A DNA stretch of 64,000 bases from Pseudomonas sp. Its GTDB lineage: Bacteria > Pseudomonadota > Gammaproteobacteria > Pseudomonadales > Pseudomonadaceae. Made by a program: the position numbers and the translations under genes. Shown here piece after piece: positions 16,725 through 29,966 of this stretch (its first letter is position 1; every line of letters starts with the position of its first letter). The stretch is from the NCBI GenBank assembly GCA_022448005.1, contig JAKUTK010000006.1, positions 76,812 through 140,811 on the forward strand. The letters run 5' to 3'. The notes under the pieces are model-generated. The model did not search any database. It had not been told where the DNA came from and was given only the letters and a program-made list of their open reading frames with translations.

Positions 16725-17321
16725 TCAGCGGGGCGTCAGCAGACGCTCCAGTTGGGTCAAAAATATGCTCAATGGCGCTACGCTGCGGCCCACCTTCATA
16801 CGCAGCAAGGCGCCTTCCCAGGCATTGCCGATGAATTCGGCCAGCGCCAGGCAGTCGGTGTCGGCATCGACCTCACCGGCTGCACGCGCCTGCTCAAGGC
16901 AGCCCGCCAACAGCTGGACGGAACGCATCAGGATCGCCTCGACCTGCTGGCCGATGGGCTGCGAAAGCTCGGCCATCTCAAAGCTCAAACTGCCGATGAA
17001 ACAGTGATACTCGGGACATTCCTGCCGCGAAAAATGAGCCACGACCTCAGCGTAGTACCCGAGAACCCGTGCCCGCGGGCTCTGCTGAGCATCGAGCAGC
17101 GCTGCCTGATAACGCTCAAGCCGCGGTTGATAAAGATGCTCAAGCGCCTGCAGGGCGAAATCTTCCTTGCTGGCGAAGTAGTGGTAGAAGGACCCTTTGG
17201 GGATGCCGGCTGCCTGGACGATCTCCAACACGCCGGTGCCGTGATAGCCACGACGAGTCATCACCTGCGCCCCTTTGGCTAGGATCAGGTCACGCTTGTC
17301 GTTGCGGGCTTGGTTGCTCAT
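16725..17321 (-). CDS. TetR family transcriptional repressor
   Basis: The 198-residue regulator has the TetR helix-turn-helix in residues about 10-55 (ILAKGAQVMTRRGYHGTGV, then IPKGSFYHYFASKEDF). The C-terminal ligand domain contains CPEYHCFIG, in which a cysteine near residue 100 could sense electrophiles as in NemR (inference). It lies upstream of the OYE gene on the same strand with a 59-base gap that carries an operator-like word, and another copy lies before the tetR gene itself. This predicts autoregulation and control of the oxidoreductase. ATG 17321 is preferred to the upstream frame start at 17333. Confidence 0.85.
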   Translation of the reverse strand: MSNQARNDKRDLILAKGAQVMTRRGYHGTGVLEIVQAAGIPKGSFYHYFASKEDFALQALEHLYQPRLERYQAALLDAQQSPRARVLGYYAEVVAHFSRQECPEYHCFIGSLSFEMAELSQPIGQQVEAILMRSVQLLAGCLEQARAAGEVDADTDCLALAEFIGNAWEGALLRMKVGRSVAPLSIFLTQLERLLTPR

Positions 17322-17335
17322 GACGACGAGCATAT

Positions 17336-17347
17336 GACCGGTCGTCT
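17336..17347 (-). promoter_or_regulatory. Putative TetR-family operator before the tetR gene
   Basis: GACCGGTCGTCT recurs here 14 bases upstream of the tetR start. A wider inverted repeat GACGAC (17322-17327) to GTCGTC (17341-17346) flanks the same site. A repressor bound here would overlap the translation start region of its own gene. Confidence 0.55.
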
Positions 17348-17455
17348 AGGACGAACACCATCATCCACGGCGCTTATTGCCGTGCAGTTCTGTCGCGATG
17401 GTGCTTGTTCAGAGGGGTCAGCGAACGCCAAACAACCTGAACGGAGATGGCGCGC

Positions 17456-17938
17456 TCAGGCGAGCGCGCTTTCGATGGCCTGGATCAGCGCTGGATCATC
17501 CGGCGCCGTGCGCGGCGAGAAGCGCGCTAGCACGCGTCCGTCCTTGCCCACCAGAAACTTCTCGAAATTCCAGCTGATATCGCCAGGGAAGTCAGCGCCC
17601 TCGCCCGCCAACAGGCGATACAACGGGTGACGCTGCGAGCCATTGACCTCGAGCTTGCTGCTGATGGGAAACGTGATGCCGTAGTTCTCATCACAGAATT
17701 TCAGGATGTCCGCGTCGCCGCCCGGCTCCTGAGCGGCGAACTGGTTGCAGGGAATGCCCAGCACGCCGAAACCCCGATCCTGATAACGTTCATGCAGTGC
17801 TTGCAGACCTGCATATTGAGGCGTGAGACCGCACTCGGAAGCCACATTGACCACCAGTGTTACCTGGGATTTCAACGGCGCCAGGGGAAGTTCCTGGCCC
17901 GCAAGGCCGGGCAGAACCAACTCGTGAAACGCGCTCAT
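17456..17938 (-). CDS. Glutathione peroxidase
   Basis: This 160-residue thiol peroxidase of the glutathione peroxidase family reduces peroxides. The active cysteine is in NVASECGLTPQY near residue 36, the glutamine in GIPCNQFAAQEPG near residue 70, and the tryptophan in DISWNFEKFLV near 122, giving the full Cys-Gln-Trp set. It is the cysteine form. Many bacterial members use thioredoxin rather than glutathione. It is upstream of the tetR-OYE pair on the same strand, which forms a plausible stress group, but the 135-base gap argues for separate promoters. Confidence 0.92.
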   Translation of the reverse strand: MSAFHELVLPGLAGQELPLAPLKSQVTLVVNVASECGLTPQYAGLQALHERYQDRGFGVLGIPCNQFAAQEPGGDADILKFCDENYGITFPISSKLEVNGSQRHPLYRLLAGEGADFPGDISWNFEKFLVGKDGRVLARFSPRTAPDDPALIQAIESALA

Positions 17939-17957
17939 GTGTCTCTACTCCAGAGTA

Positions 17958-17990
17958 AAAAAAGCGCTCCGGCAGAACCGAAGCGCTTCC
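17958..17990 (-). terminator. Intrinsic terminator after slyD
   Basis: On the minus strand the arms AAGCGCTTCGG and CCGGAGCGCTT form a hairpin with one mismatch followed by seven T (complement of 17958-17964). It lies between slyD and the glutathione peroxidase gene. Confidence 0.75.
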
Positions 17991-18041
17991 ATGGCCCGAA
18001 CAAATCGGGCTTTTCGCTGACCAGCCGCCTGCAGGCGCCGA

Positions 18042-18527
18042 TCAGTGTTGGTGACCACCTTCACCATGCACATGGCCATGAGCGATTTCTTCGTCGCTGG
18101 CTTCGCGCACGTCAACAATCTTCACTTCAAAGTTAAGGCGTTGCCCGGCCAGCGGGTGGTTACCATCGACGATCACATCGTCGCCTTCGACATCACGAAT
18201 GGTGACGATCTGCATCCCGCCGTCCGGTCCGGACGCGTGGAATTGCATGCCCACTTCCAGCTCATCGACGCCTTCAAACATCGCACGATTGAGAGTAGCG
18301 ACCAGCTCCGGGCTGTACTCGCCATAGGCATCCTGCGGCTCGATGGATACCTTTACCTCGTCACCACCTTGCTTGCCCTCCAGGGCCTTTTCCAAACCGG
18401 CAATGATGTTGCCCGAACCGTGCAAATAGACCAGCGGCGCGCCGCCGGCCGAGCTGTCGATCACTTCACCGGCATCGTTGGTGAGTGTGTAGTCGATTGA
18501 CACAGCCTTGTTAGCGGCAATCTGCAT
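18042..18527 (-). CDS. slyD: FKBP-type peptidyl-prolyl isomerase SlyD
   Basis: The 161-residue protein has an FKBP domain interrupted by the insert-in-flap chaperone domain. It starts MQIAANKAVSIDYTLTNDAGEVID; LHGSGNIIAGLEKALEGK and VSIEPQDAYGEYSPELV mark the FKBP and IF parts. A histidine-rich tail (HGHVHGEGGHQH) binds nickel in SlyD and supports metal supply to hydrogenases or urease. ATG 18527 is used because the upstream extension has no family likeness. It is divergent from ackA across 239 bases. Confidence 0.93.
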   Translation of the reverse strand: MQIAANKAVSIDYTLTNDAGEVIDSSAGGAPLVYLHGSGNIIAGLEKALEGKQGGDEVKVSIEPQDAYGEYSPELVATLNRAMFEGVDELEVGMQFHASGPDGGMQIVTIRDVEGDDVIVDGNHPLAGQRLNFEVKIVDVREASDEEIAHGHVHGEGGHQH

Positions 18528-18766
18528 GAGGCGAAACCTTTGTTGGGGGATGTAGGGCAAAGTCTAACCGCGACCTGCATCGATTGCGAACCGCCGCACG
18601 ATCTAGAAGACCATCGGCAGCAAGCAAAAACAGCCTGAAGTCATGCGTAGGACGCTACCAAATACAACCTTTGGAGAGCATCGCAGCCCCATCAGGTGTG
18701 CAAGAATTCACGCCTGTAAATGTAGGCGACCTATTTCAACAATTATTTCGCATCCAAGGAGCACCG

Positions 18767-19954
18767 ATGTCAGCTCGAAACATCCTGGTGATTAACTGCG
18801 GCAGCTCGTCGATCAAATTCGCGCTGGTCAACGAAGCCCAAGCGACTTTTCCCCTGCAGGGCCTGGCCGAACGTCTCGGCTCCCCGGAAGCCGTGGTGCA
18901 CTGGCAGCTCGGGGACACCAAGCAGAGCCTGAACATTCCGGGTGCCGATCACCGAGCCGCACTCGAAAAGCTCCTGCCGGTAGCTCAGGAGGCCGCAGGC
19001 GGCAAGCTGGACGGCATCGGTCATCGTGTGGTCCATGGTGGCGAACACTTCACCGGTTCCAGCCTGATCGACGAGCCGGTGCTCAAGGCCATTCGCGACA
19101 GTGCACAGCTGGCGCCATTGCACAACCCGGCCAACCTGGTCGGGATCGATGCGGCCATGGCCCTGTTCCCAGGCCTGCCACAGGTCAGCGTATTCGATAC
19201 CGCTTTCCACCAGACCATGCCTGAGCATGCGTTCCGCTACGCCGTTCCGGAATTCCTCTATAAGGAACACAGCGTCCGCCGCTACGGCTTCCACGGCACC
19301 AGCCACAACTATGTCAGCAAGCGTGCCGCCGAAATCACAGAACTCCCTGTCGACGACAGCTGCTGGCTGACGGCTCACCTGGGCAATGGCTGCTCGACCT
19401 GTGCCATCGTCAATGGCGAGAGCCGCGACACCAGCATGGGCCTGACACCGCTTGAAGGCCTGGTCATGGGCACTCGCAGCGGCGACGTCGATCCTAACCT
19501 GCACAGCTACCTGAACCGCACCCTGGGCTGGAGCCTTGAGCAGATTGATCGCGTGCTCAATCACGACAGTGGCCTGAAGGGCCTGTCCGGACTGTCCAAT
19601 GACCTGCGCACGCTGCAAGAAGCCCGTGTTGCCGGGCATGCCGGCGCCACCCTGGCATTCGAAGTCTTCTGCTACCGCCTGGCCAAATCGCTGGCAAGCA
19701 TGGCTTGCGCCCTGCCGAAGCTCGACGGGCTGATCTTTACCGGCGGCATTGGTGAAAACTCCATGGCCGTGCGCACCCGCACCCTCGAACATCTGAAACT
19801 GTTCAACTTCAAGCTGGACGAAGAGGCCAACGCACGCTGCACGCGCGGTGTAGGTGGAGAAATCCAGGCAGCAGGCAGCCCCCGTGTGCTGGTGGTACCG
19901 ACCAACGAAGAACGTCAGATCGCGCTGGACACGCTGGCGCTGCTCGACGCCTGA
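18767..19954 (+). CDS. ackA: Acetate kinase
   Basis: The 395-residue enzyme interconverts acetyl phosphate + ADP and acetate + ATP. Signatures are [13 protein letters not shown] near residue 10, RVVHGGEHF near residue 87, [10 protein letters not shown] with the catalytic Asp near 145, [11 protein letters not shown], and FTGGIGENS near 325. ATG 18767 has AAGGAG 5 bases before it. The frame extends to 18584 without a ribosome site and was not used. The order ackA-pta, with 100 bases and a hairpin between, is usual. The pair serves overflow and fermentative metabolism; no clear Anr box was found upstream. Confidence 0.95.
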   Translation: MSARNILVINCGSSSIKFALVNEAQATFPLQGLAERLGSPEAVVHWQLGDTKQSLNIPGADHRAALEKLLPVAQEAAGGKLDGIGHRVVHGGEHFTGSSLIDEPVLKAIRDSAQLAPLHNPANLVGIDAAMALFPGLPQVSVFDTAFHQTMPEHAFRYAVPEFLYKEHSVRRYGFHGTSHNYVSKRAAEITELPVDDSCWLTAHLGNGCSTCAIVNGESRDTSMGLTPLEGLVMGTRSGDVDPNLHSYLNRTLGWSLEQIDRVLNHDSGLKGLSGLSNDLRTLQEARVAGHAGATLAFEVFCYRLAKSLASMACALPKLDGLIFTGGIGENSMAVRTRTLEHLKLFNFKLDEEANARCTRGVGGEIQAAGSPRVLVVPTNEERQIALDTLALLDA

Positions 19955-19986
19955 TAGCGCGCCGACGGCCAGACGCACCGCACGAG

Positions 19987-20014
19987 CCCGACGACCGTAA
20001 ACGGCGTCGGGTTT
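19987..20014 (+). terminator. Hairpin between ackA and pta, possible attenuator
   Basis: Arms CCCGACG(a)CCG and CGG-CGTCGGG around a TAAA loop are followed by only three T. It may reduce readthrough from ackA into pta, or stabilise the 3' end of the ackA message. Confidence 0.5.
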
Positions 20015-20054
20015 CGTCTACTTGGCATCGCCCTTCGCCCGATAGGAGATCATC

Positions 20055-22151
20055 ATGCATACCTTATTCCTCGCCCCCTGCGGTTTTGGCGGCGGCCTCA
20101 ACTCCATCAGCCTCGGCCTGATCAGTGCACTCCAGCGCGCCGGGTTGAAGGTCGGCTTCTTCAAGCCCATCGCCCAGCCCTTCCCGCACGATCAAGGCCG
20201 TGAGCGCTCTTGCGTTCTGGTAGAGCGCACTCTGAATATCGAGTCGCCCGAGCCGCTGCCATTGGAGCAAGTCGAGCGCCAACTGGCCAATGGCGAACTC
20301 GACCTGATACTCGAGGACGTGGTCAGCCGCTATCAGGAGGTTGCCGCGGGCAAGGACGTGGTCATTGTCGAAGGCATGGTGCCGACTCGTGAGTTCAACC
20401 ACACTTCAAGGATCAATACGCATCTGGCGAAAAGCCTGGACGCGGATGTCATTCTGATCGCGGCGCAAGGAAGTGACACGCTCAAGCGTCTGGCCGAGCG
20501 CATCGAGATCCAGGCCCAACTGTTCGGTGGCGCCAAGGACCCGAAGGTGCTGGGCGTTATTCTCAACAAGGTCAAAGGTGACGACGGCGCGCCCGCCTTC
20601 ATCGACGGTCTCAAGGCGCAGCTGCCTTTGCTGGGCACTGCAGATTTCCAGCTGCTTGGCGCGATCCCTTTCGCCGACAAACTTAACGCCTTGCGGACCC
20701 GCGACATCGCCGAACTGCTCGACGCCAAGGTCCTTCACGCCGGTGAAGCGGAGCAGCGTCGCGTCGACAAGATCGTGCTGTGCGCCCGCGCTGTCCCCAA
20801 CACGGTGCAGCTCCTGCAGCCAGGCGTTCTGGTGGTTACCCCGGGCGACCGCGACGACATCATTTTGGCCGCGAGCCTGGCTTCGCTCAACGGCGTCAAA
20901 CTCGCAGGCCTGTTGCTCTGCAGTGACTTTGCCCCGGACCCGCGCATCCTCGAGCTATGCAAAGCCGCACTCGATGGCGGCCTGCCGGTGATGACCGTGC
21001 AGACAGGTTCCTACGATACGGCAACCAACCTCTTCGGGCTGAACAAGGAAACCCCAGCGGACGACATCGAGCGTGCCAGCCAGGTGACCGACTTCATCGC
21101 GCAGCACCTGCAACCCGAACTGCTGCATACCCGCCTCAGCGTGCCGCGCAGCGAGTTGCGACTGTCGCCCCCGGCATTCCGCTACCAGCTGGTCAAGCGC
21201 GCCCAGCATGCAAACAAGCGCATCGTTCTGCCGGAAGGCAACGAGCCGCGCACCATTCGCGCCGCAGCCATCTGCCAGGAGCGTGGCATAGCGCGGTGCG
21301 TGCTGCTGGCCAAGCCGGAAGAAGTTCAGGCGGTTGCGCGCGAGCAAGGCATCCAGTTGCCGGCAAGCCTGGAAATTCTTGACCCGGAACTGATCATCAA
21401 CCAGTACGTCGAGCCGATGTGCGAAATGCGCAAGGCCAAGGGCCTGACCCCGGACGATGCGCGCGAGCAGCTCAAAGACACCGTGGTACTTGGCACCATG
21501 ATGCTGGCGCTTGATGAAGTGGACGGCCTGGTTTCCGGCGCCGTACACACCACTGCCAACACCATCCGCCCGGCCTTGCAGCTGATCAAGACTGCACCTG
21601 GCTACAGCCTGGTTTCTTCGGTGTTCTTCATGCTGCTGCCGGACCAGGTACTGGTCTACGGTGATTGCGCAGTGAATCCGAACCCGAACGCCACCGAGCT
21701 GGCGGAGATCGCCCTGCAGAGCGCCGAATCTGCTGTCGCTTTGGGCGTAAACCCACGCGTGGCGATGATCAGCTATTCAACCGGCACATCCGGCAGCGGC
21801 GCCGAGGTGGAGAAGGTTGCTGAAGCCACTCGCATCGCCCAGGAGCGCGCCCCCAGCCTGCCAATTGACGGTCCGCTGCAGTACGACGCGGCGTCGGTCG
21901 CCAGTGTCGGCAAGCAAAAGGCGCCCAACAGCTTGGTGGCCGGTCAGGCTACGGTGTTCATTTTCCCTGACCTCAACACCGGGAACACGACCTATAAGGC
22001 GGTTCAACGCAGTGCCAACGTGATCAGCGTCGGCCCGATGCTGCAGGGCCTGCGCAAGCCGGTCAATGATCTGTCCCGCGGCGCTCTGGTGGACGACATT
22101 GTCTTCACCATCGCGCTGACCGCTCTGCAGGCCGATAACCAAAAGGCCTGA
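20055..22151 (+). CDS. pta: Phosphate acetyltransferase, long form
   Basis: The 698-residue enzyme makes acetyl phosphate from acetyl-CoA. Residues 1-220 form the P-loop-like dethiobiotin-synthetase domain (LAPCGFGGGLNSISLGL). Residues about 230-340 form the DRTGG domain. The catalytic PTA_PTB domain begins near 375 (FRYQLVKRAQHANKRIVLPEGNEPRT) and includes VNPNPNATELAEIA and SYSTGTSGSGAEV. A good ribosome site, AGGAGAT, lies before the ATG. Length is as in E. coli Pta. It is downstream of ackA. Confidence 0.95.
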   Translation: MHTLFLAPCGFGGGLNSISLGLISALQRAGLKVGFFKPIAQPFPHDQGRERSCVLVERTLNIESPEPLPLEQVERQLANGELDLILEDVVSRYQEVAAGKDVVIVEGMVPTREFNHTSRINTHLAKSLDADVILIAAQGSDTLKRLAERIEIQAQLFGGAKDPKVLGVILNKVKGDDGAPAFIDGLKAQLPLLGTADFQLLGAIPFADKLNALRTRDIAELLDAKVLHAGEAEQRRVDKIVLCARAVPNTVQLLQPGVLVVTPGDRDDIILAASLASLNGVKLAGLLLCSDFAPDPRILELCKAALDGGLPVMTVQTGSYDTATNLFGLNKETPADDIERASQVTDFIAQHLQPELLHTRLSVPRSELRLSPPAFRYQLVKRAQHANKRIVLPEGNEPRTIRAAAICQERGIARCVLLAKPEEVQAVAREQGIQLPASLEILDPELIINQYVEPMCEMRKAKGLTPDDAREQLKDTVVLGTMMLALDEVDGLVSGAVHTTANTIRPALQLIKTAPGYSLVSSVFFMLLPDQVLVYGDCAVNPNPNATELAEIALQSAESAVALGVNPRVAMISYSTGTSGSGAEVEKVAEATRIAQERAPSLPIDGPLQYDAASVASVGKQKAPNSLVAGQATVFIFPDLNTGNTTYKAVQRSANVISVGPMLQGLRKPVNDLSRGALVDDIVFTIALTALQADNQKA

Positions 22152-22161
22152 TTGCAAACTC

Positions 22162-22188
22162 GCGCCCGGCCAGTTGGTCGGGCGCTTC
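22162..22188 (+). terminator. Terminator-like hairpin after pta
   Basis: GCGCCCGGCCA pairs with TGGTCGGGCGC over 11 bases (one G-T pair) 11 bases after the pta stop; only a short TT follows. Confidence 0.55.
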
Positions 22189-22276
22189 GCAATCTACAGC
22201 ACCACTTTTTGGCCTTGCAGTTCAGCCCGCAATCGGTACTCTTGCCGCCTTTATTGACGGACATAAGACCCAATCG

Positions 22277-23197
22277 ATGCTGAGCGTCCTTCCTGCCCCG
22301 CTCCGGGGCGTCCTGGCCGGCCTGACACTGGCATTGAATACCCTGTTCTGGTGCTGGCCGCTCTTTGCGCTGTCACTGCTCAAGCTGGCATTACCCATCC
22401 CGCGTATCCAGCGGGCATTGCGCTTTGGCATGCACTGGATCGCCGAGTCCTGGGTGGCGGTGAACAGCTTCTGGATGGACCAGGTGCGCTGCACCGAATG
22501 GGACGTGCAGGGACTCGACAAAGTCGACCTGCAGCATTCCTACCTAGTCACCAGCAATCACCAGAGCTGGGCTGACATCCTGATGCTGCAATACCAACTG
22601 AACCGTCGGATGCCGATCCTCAAGTTCTTCCTCAAGCAGGAGCTGATCTGGGTACCGGTTATCGGGCTGTGCTGGTGGGCGTTGGAGTTTCCCTTCATGA
22701 AGCGCTTCAGCAAGCAGTACCTGACAAAGTACCCAGAAAAGCGCGGCGAAGACCTGGCGACCACGCGCAAGGCCTGCGAGCGCTACCGGACCAACCCAGT
22801 GTCGGTGTTCAACTTCCTTGAAGGCACACGCTTCACCGAGGACAAGCACACTGAGCAGGCATCGCCCTACCGCTACCTGCTCAAACCCAGGGCCGGCGGC
22901 ATTGCCTTCGTGATCGATGCGATGGGCGAGCAATTGACCTCGCTAGTCAACGTGACCATCCACTACCCGGACGGTAATCCCAGCTTCTGGGACCTGCTCT
23001 GCGGTCGGATAGGTCAGGTCGTCATGCGCATAGACTCGCAGCCGATCCCTGCCGAGTTCCTGCATCGCAGCTACGATCAGGACGAAGCCTACCGGCTGAG
23101 TTTTCAGGAGTGGGTCAATGAGCTCTGGAGCGACAAGGATGCTGAACTCGAAAAGCTACACCGGCAATACCCGCCTCGCCATGGCGCTTCAGACTAA
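22277..23197 (+). CDS. PlsC-type acyltransferase (YihG-like)
   Basis: This 306-residue membrane acyltransferase is related to lysophosphatidate acyltransferases. It has a long hydrophobic N-terminal segment (about residues 12-42), block I NHQSWAD near residue 95, and a block III-like FLEGTRFTEDK near residue 178. The spacing fits the E. coli YihG group, which places unusual acyl chains in phospholipids. It is one of three PlsC-fold genes in the window (also olsA and 38461-39624). It converges with the GGDEF-EAL gene with only 15 bases between stops. Confidence 0.85.
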   Translation: MLSVLPAPLRGVLAGLTLALNTLFWCWPLFALSLLKLALPIPRIQRALRFGMHWIAESWVAVNSFWMDQVRCTEWDVQGLDKVDLQHSYLVTSNHQSWADILMLQYQLNRRMPILKFFLKQELIWVPVIGLCWWALEFPFMKRFSKQYLTKYPEKRGEDLATTRKACERYRTNPVSVFNFLEGTRFTEDKHTEQASPYRYLLKPRAGGIAFVIDAMGEQLTSLVNVTIHYPDGNPSFWDLLCGRIGQVVMRIDSQPIPAEFLHRSYDQDEAYRLSFQEWVNELWSDKDAELEKLHRQYPPRHGASD

Positions 23198-23212
23198 TCC
23201 GACAGGCCGACA

Positions 23213-25354
23213 CTAGTCGGCCTGCTGGTGTTCCAGCTTTAGCCAGTCGATTGTTCGCGGAAATTCCAACGCGTCCTCTACGGCCAGCCCCGGCGCGACC
23301 AGAAAACCCTGCATCACCTGGCAGTCATGGGCGATCAGCCACTCGCGCTGGGCCAAGGTTTCAACGCCTTCGGCAATCACCTCCAGGCCCAGATTTCGGC
23401 CGAGATCGATAATGGTGCTGACCACCGCGGCATCACGTGGCGAATCAAGCATATTGGCGATGAACAGGCGGTCGATCTTCAGCGTATCCAGATCGAAATG
23501 GCGCAGGTAGGCAAGCGACGAGTAACCGGTGCCGAAGTCATCCACCGCCACCCTCACCCCCAGCTCGCGCAACTGCCGAAGCTTGTCGCAGCTCTGCTCC
23601 AGATCCTGCATCAGTGCGCCTTCGGTGACCTCCAGCTCCAACTGGCGAGGATCTAGCTGATACTCATCGAGCAGGCGGCGCAACTCGTCGATCAATCCGG
23701 CACGGCCGAACTGCACCGGACTGACGTTGAAGCTCAGCACCAGCTTGTCGCCAAAACGCTCACGCCAGTCGCGGCACTGAGCCAGCCCCTCACGCAGCGC
23801 CCACTCGCCGACCCGATCAATCAGCCGGGTCTCTTCCAGCAAGGGGATGAACACACTCGGCTCGACCGCACCGCGCCCCGCGTAATTCCAGCGCAGCAAG
23901 GCCTCGAAGCCTCGCAACTCGCCGGTCTCGAGCACGACCTGCGGCTGGTAAGCCAAGGCGAAACCATTGCGCTCAATGGTGCTGCGCAAATTCTCTTCCA
24001 TCATCAGGCGCGCATGGGCCCGCCCATTCATTTCACCGGAGAAGAAGCGATATTGCTGCCGACCGTTGCGTTTGGCCTCGTACATGGCCATATCTGCCGA
24101 GCGAAGCAGCTCCTCGACGCTCTGACCGCAATCCGGGAAATGCGCGATGCCGATACTGGCGCCGAGCGTGACGTCGGTCCCTTCGATGGTATGTCGGACC
24201 GAAATCAGCTCGATGAGCTTCTCGGCGACCTTGGCGGCGTCCTCCGGGTGATCCAGAGAGTCCAGCAGCGCGGTGAACTCGTCTCCGCCCATCCGTGCAA
24301 TGATGTCGTAGGGCCGCATGCAAGCCTCTAGCACGCGCGCCACGCGACAGAGGATCTCGTCACCGGCATCGTGACCCAGCGAATCGTTGATGCGCTTGAA
24401 GCCATCGAGGTCGATATAGAGGACGGCCATGCGTTTGCCGTTCCGGTCGACCCTCGCCAGAGCCGAATCCAGCGCCTGGTGAAAGCCACGTCTGTTGAGC
24501 AACCCGGTCAGCGAGTCGGTTACCGCCTGGGTCTCCAGCTGCACGTGCAGACTGCGCACCACCGACATATCCAGGGCGATGACGACCATAGAACGCTGCT
24601 GACGAGGCAGTGGCGATGACGACAGCGCCACGGGCAGCGTGTCACCGTTGGCGGTGAACAGCTGCGCTTCATGAAGACGATAGGTACTACCGCTACGCCA
24701 ATGCCGGTAGAAATCCGTGTCGCGCCAGGACTGGGGCATCTGCGGCGAGGCCAGGTGCTTAGTCAGCGCGGTACCTTGCAGATCATCGACGCCGGTGTGC
24801 ATCATTTTGGCGATCGCTGGGTTGGCGAAGCTGATGAAACCGTCCTCACCCACCACCAGAATTCCTTCGGCAGCATTGCTCAGCACCGACGCGTTGAACG
24901 CGCGGGCACTGTCGAGCTGCTGACTGAGGACCTGCAAATCACGTCGATTGTGCTCGTGACTCAGCAGCGTATTGATCTTGTGCTTGAGCACCTGCGGATC
25001 GAACGGCTTGAGAATGAAATCAACCGCACCGGTGGCGTAACCTCGCAACACCGACTCGCGGGTGTGCGCAATGGCCGAGACAAAGATGATCGGCGTGTAG
25101 CGCGAGTGAGGACTGCCGCGCATCAAGCGCGCCACTTCGAACCCATCCATGCCCGGCATCTGCACATCCAGCAGCACCAGCTCGACATCCAGATCAAGTA
25201 GGGCCTGAAGTGCGGCTTCGCCAGAATTAACCGTATGGACCTGCCAGTCACCGTCGCCGAGCAAGGCCTCCATGGCCACCAGGTTCGCTTCGCGATCATC
25301 GACGACCAACAATGTACGGGTCCGAGGCTGAGATTGGGGTTGCGACCACGCCAT
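23213..25354 (-). CDS. Response regulator with PAS, GGDEF and EAL domains (cyclic di-GMP turnover)
   Basis: This is a 713-residue cytoplasmic protein. The receiver domain (about 12-130) has DD near the start, phospho-acceptor Asp63 in LVLLDVQMP, and Lys in FILKPFD. A PAS domain follows (about 155-265), then GGDEF (about 275-440) with an intact GGDEF at 356-360 and an inhibitory I-site RPYD five residues before it. The EAL domain carries EALLRW, the NVSP segment, VAVDDFGTGYSSL and the Lys in LKIDRLF, so both synthesis and breakdown of cyclic di-GMP look possible. ATG 25354 has GGGAG 8 bases upstream; a GTG at 25372 would add six residues. It is 93 bases after the hybrid kinase gene, its likely phosphate donor (inference). 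Confidence 0.92.
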   Translation of the reverse strand: MAWSQPQSQPRTRTLLVVDDREANLVAMEALLGDGDWQVHTVNSGEAALQALLDLDVELVLLDVQMPGMDGFEVARLMRGSPHSRYTPIIFVSAIAHTRESVLRGYATGAVDFILKPFDPQVLKHKINTLLSHEHNRRDLQVLSQQLDSARAFNASVLSNAAEGILVVGEDGFISFANPAIAKMMHTGVDDLQGTALTKHLASPQMPQSWRDTDFYRHWRSGSTYRLHEAQLFTANGDTLPVALSSSPLPRQQRSMVVIALDMSVVRSLHVQLETQAVTDSLTGLLNRRGFHQALDSALARVDRNGKRMAVLYIDLDGFKRINDSLGHDAGDEILCRVARVLEACMRPYDIIARMGGDEFTALLDSLDHPEDAAKVAEKLIELISVRHTIEGTDVTLGASIGIAHFPDCGQSVEELLRSADMAMYEAKRNGRQQYRFFSGEMNGRAHARLMMEENLRSTIERNGFALAYQPQVVLETGELRGFEALLRWNYAGRGAVEPSVFIPLLEETRLIDRVGEWALREGLAQCRDWRERFGDKLVLSFNVSPVQFGRAGLIDELRRLLDEYQLDPRQLELEVTEGALMQDLEQSCDKLRQLRELGVRVAVDDFGTGYSSLAYLRHFDLDTLKIDRLFIANMLDSPRDAAVVSTIIDLGRNLGLEVIAEGVETLAQREWLIAHDCQVMQGFLVAPGLAVEDALEFPRTIDWLKLEHQQAD

Positions 25355-25447
25355 CAGCCATGCTCCCGGCACAACGTAATGCGGCTTCCGCTACCAACGT
25401 CGGCAGGGACGCCAGTTCGGCTTGAACGATGCGTCACACATTTCTCC

Positions 25448-29155
<3,708 letters not shown>

Positions 29156-29309
29156 TCGACCTCCTCAGTGCCACTACATGGCTCGCTGTCACGAGCTTCA
29201 GAGTAGTGGATCGCTCAGAGGTTCAATTGAAACGAGAAAAAGCTATAAAGCTGACGCCACCAAAATGGCACAAGCAAAGCCCGAGAGGACCTCGCCTGTG
29301 CCTGGCCGC

Positions 29310-29966
29310 TTAGAGCGGTCGCAGATTGATCTCCACACGGCGGTTCTGCGCGCGACCCGCAGCGGTGTCGTTGCTGGCAATCGGCTGGCTCGAACCCGCA
29401 CCGTAGGAGGAGATTCGCGACGCTGGTACTCCGTTGCCTTCAAGATAGGCGGCAACGCTACGGGCACGACGATTCGAAAGGTCCTGGTTGAGTTGCTGTG
29501 AGCCGGTGCTGTCGGTATGTCCGGTAATGTCGATACCGTTCTTGTTGAACTCTTTGAATACCTGAACCAGCGAATTGAGCGTTGAGTAGAAGCTGCTGGA
29601 AATATCAGCTGAGTTACTTGCGAAGGTGATGTTGCCCGGCATGATTAGCGTCAGGTTATCGCCCTGCCGCTGGACCTGTACGCCAGAGCCCTGCAGCGTC
29701 TGGCGCAGCTTGGCTTCCTGGGTATCGACGTAATAACCATAGCCGCCGCCCGCGGCTCCGCCGACCGTGGCTCCGATCAATGCGCCTTTGGCACGATCCT
29801 TTTTGCTGGAGGTGGCCGCGCCGATCACTGCGCCGCTGACCGCACCAATACCGCCATAAATACCAGCCTTGCCAGCTTCTCGCTCACCGGTATAGGGATT
29901 GTTGGTACAGCCGACCAGCAGCGCAAGGGTGGCGGCGGGTGCGGTCAGGTTACTGATCTTCTTCAT
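29310..29966 (-). CDS. OmpA-family lipoprotein with glycine zipper (YiaD-like)
   Basis: The 218-residue outer-membrane lipoprotein has signal sequence and lipobox LLVGC with Cys near residue 20. A glycine-zipper segment (about 33-80: GIYGGIGAVSGAVIGAA and GALIGATVGGAAGGGYGY) follows. The OmpA C-terminal peptidoglycan-binding domain occupies about 105-218, with DITGHTDSTGS, NQDLSNRRARSVAAYL and GRAQNRRVEI. ATG 29966 is chosen because GGAAG lies 5-6 bases before it; the ATG at 29981 overlaps this site. It is upstream of the hybrid kinase on the same strand with a 154-base gap, so common transcription is possible but unproven. Confidence 0.88.
   Translation of the reverse strand: MKKISNLTAPAATLALLVGCTNNPYTGEREAGKAGIYGGIGAVSGAVIGAATSSKKDRAKGALIGATVGGAAGGGYGYYVDTQEAKLRQTLQGSGVQVQRQGDNLTLIMPGNITFASNSADISSSFYSTLNSLVQVFKEFNKNGIDITGHTDSTGSQQLNQDLSNRRARSVAAYLEGNGVPASRISSYGAGSSQPIASNDTAAGRAQNRRVEINLRPL

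Noticed and set aside
18528..18766. Anr/FNR box upstream of ackA
   Set aside because: Expected from known regulation in Pseudomonas, but no TTGAT-N4-ATCAA-like site was found by eye.
18770..19978. Open frame of 402 codons on the minus strand
   Set aside because: It is antisense to ackA; no family likeness and no ribosome site.
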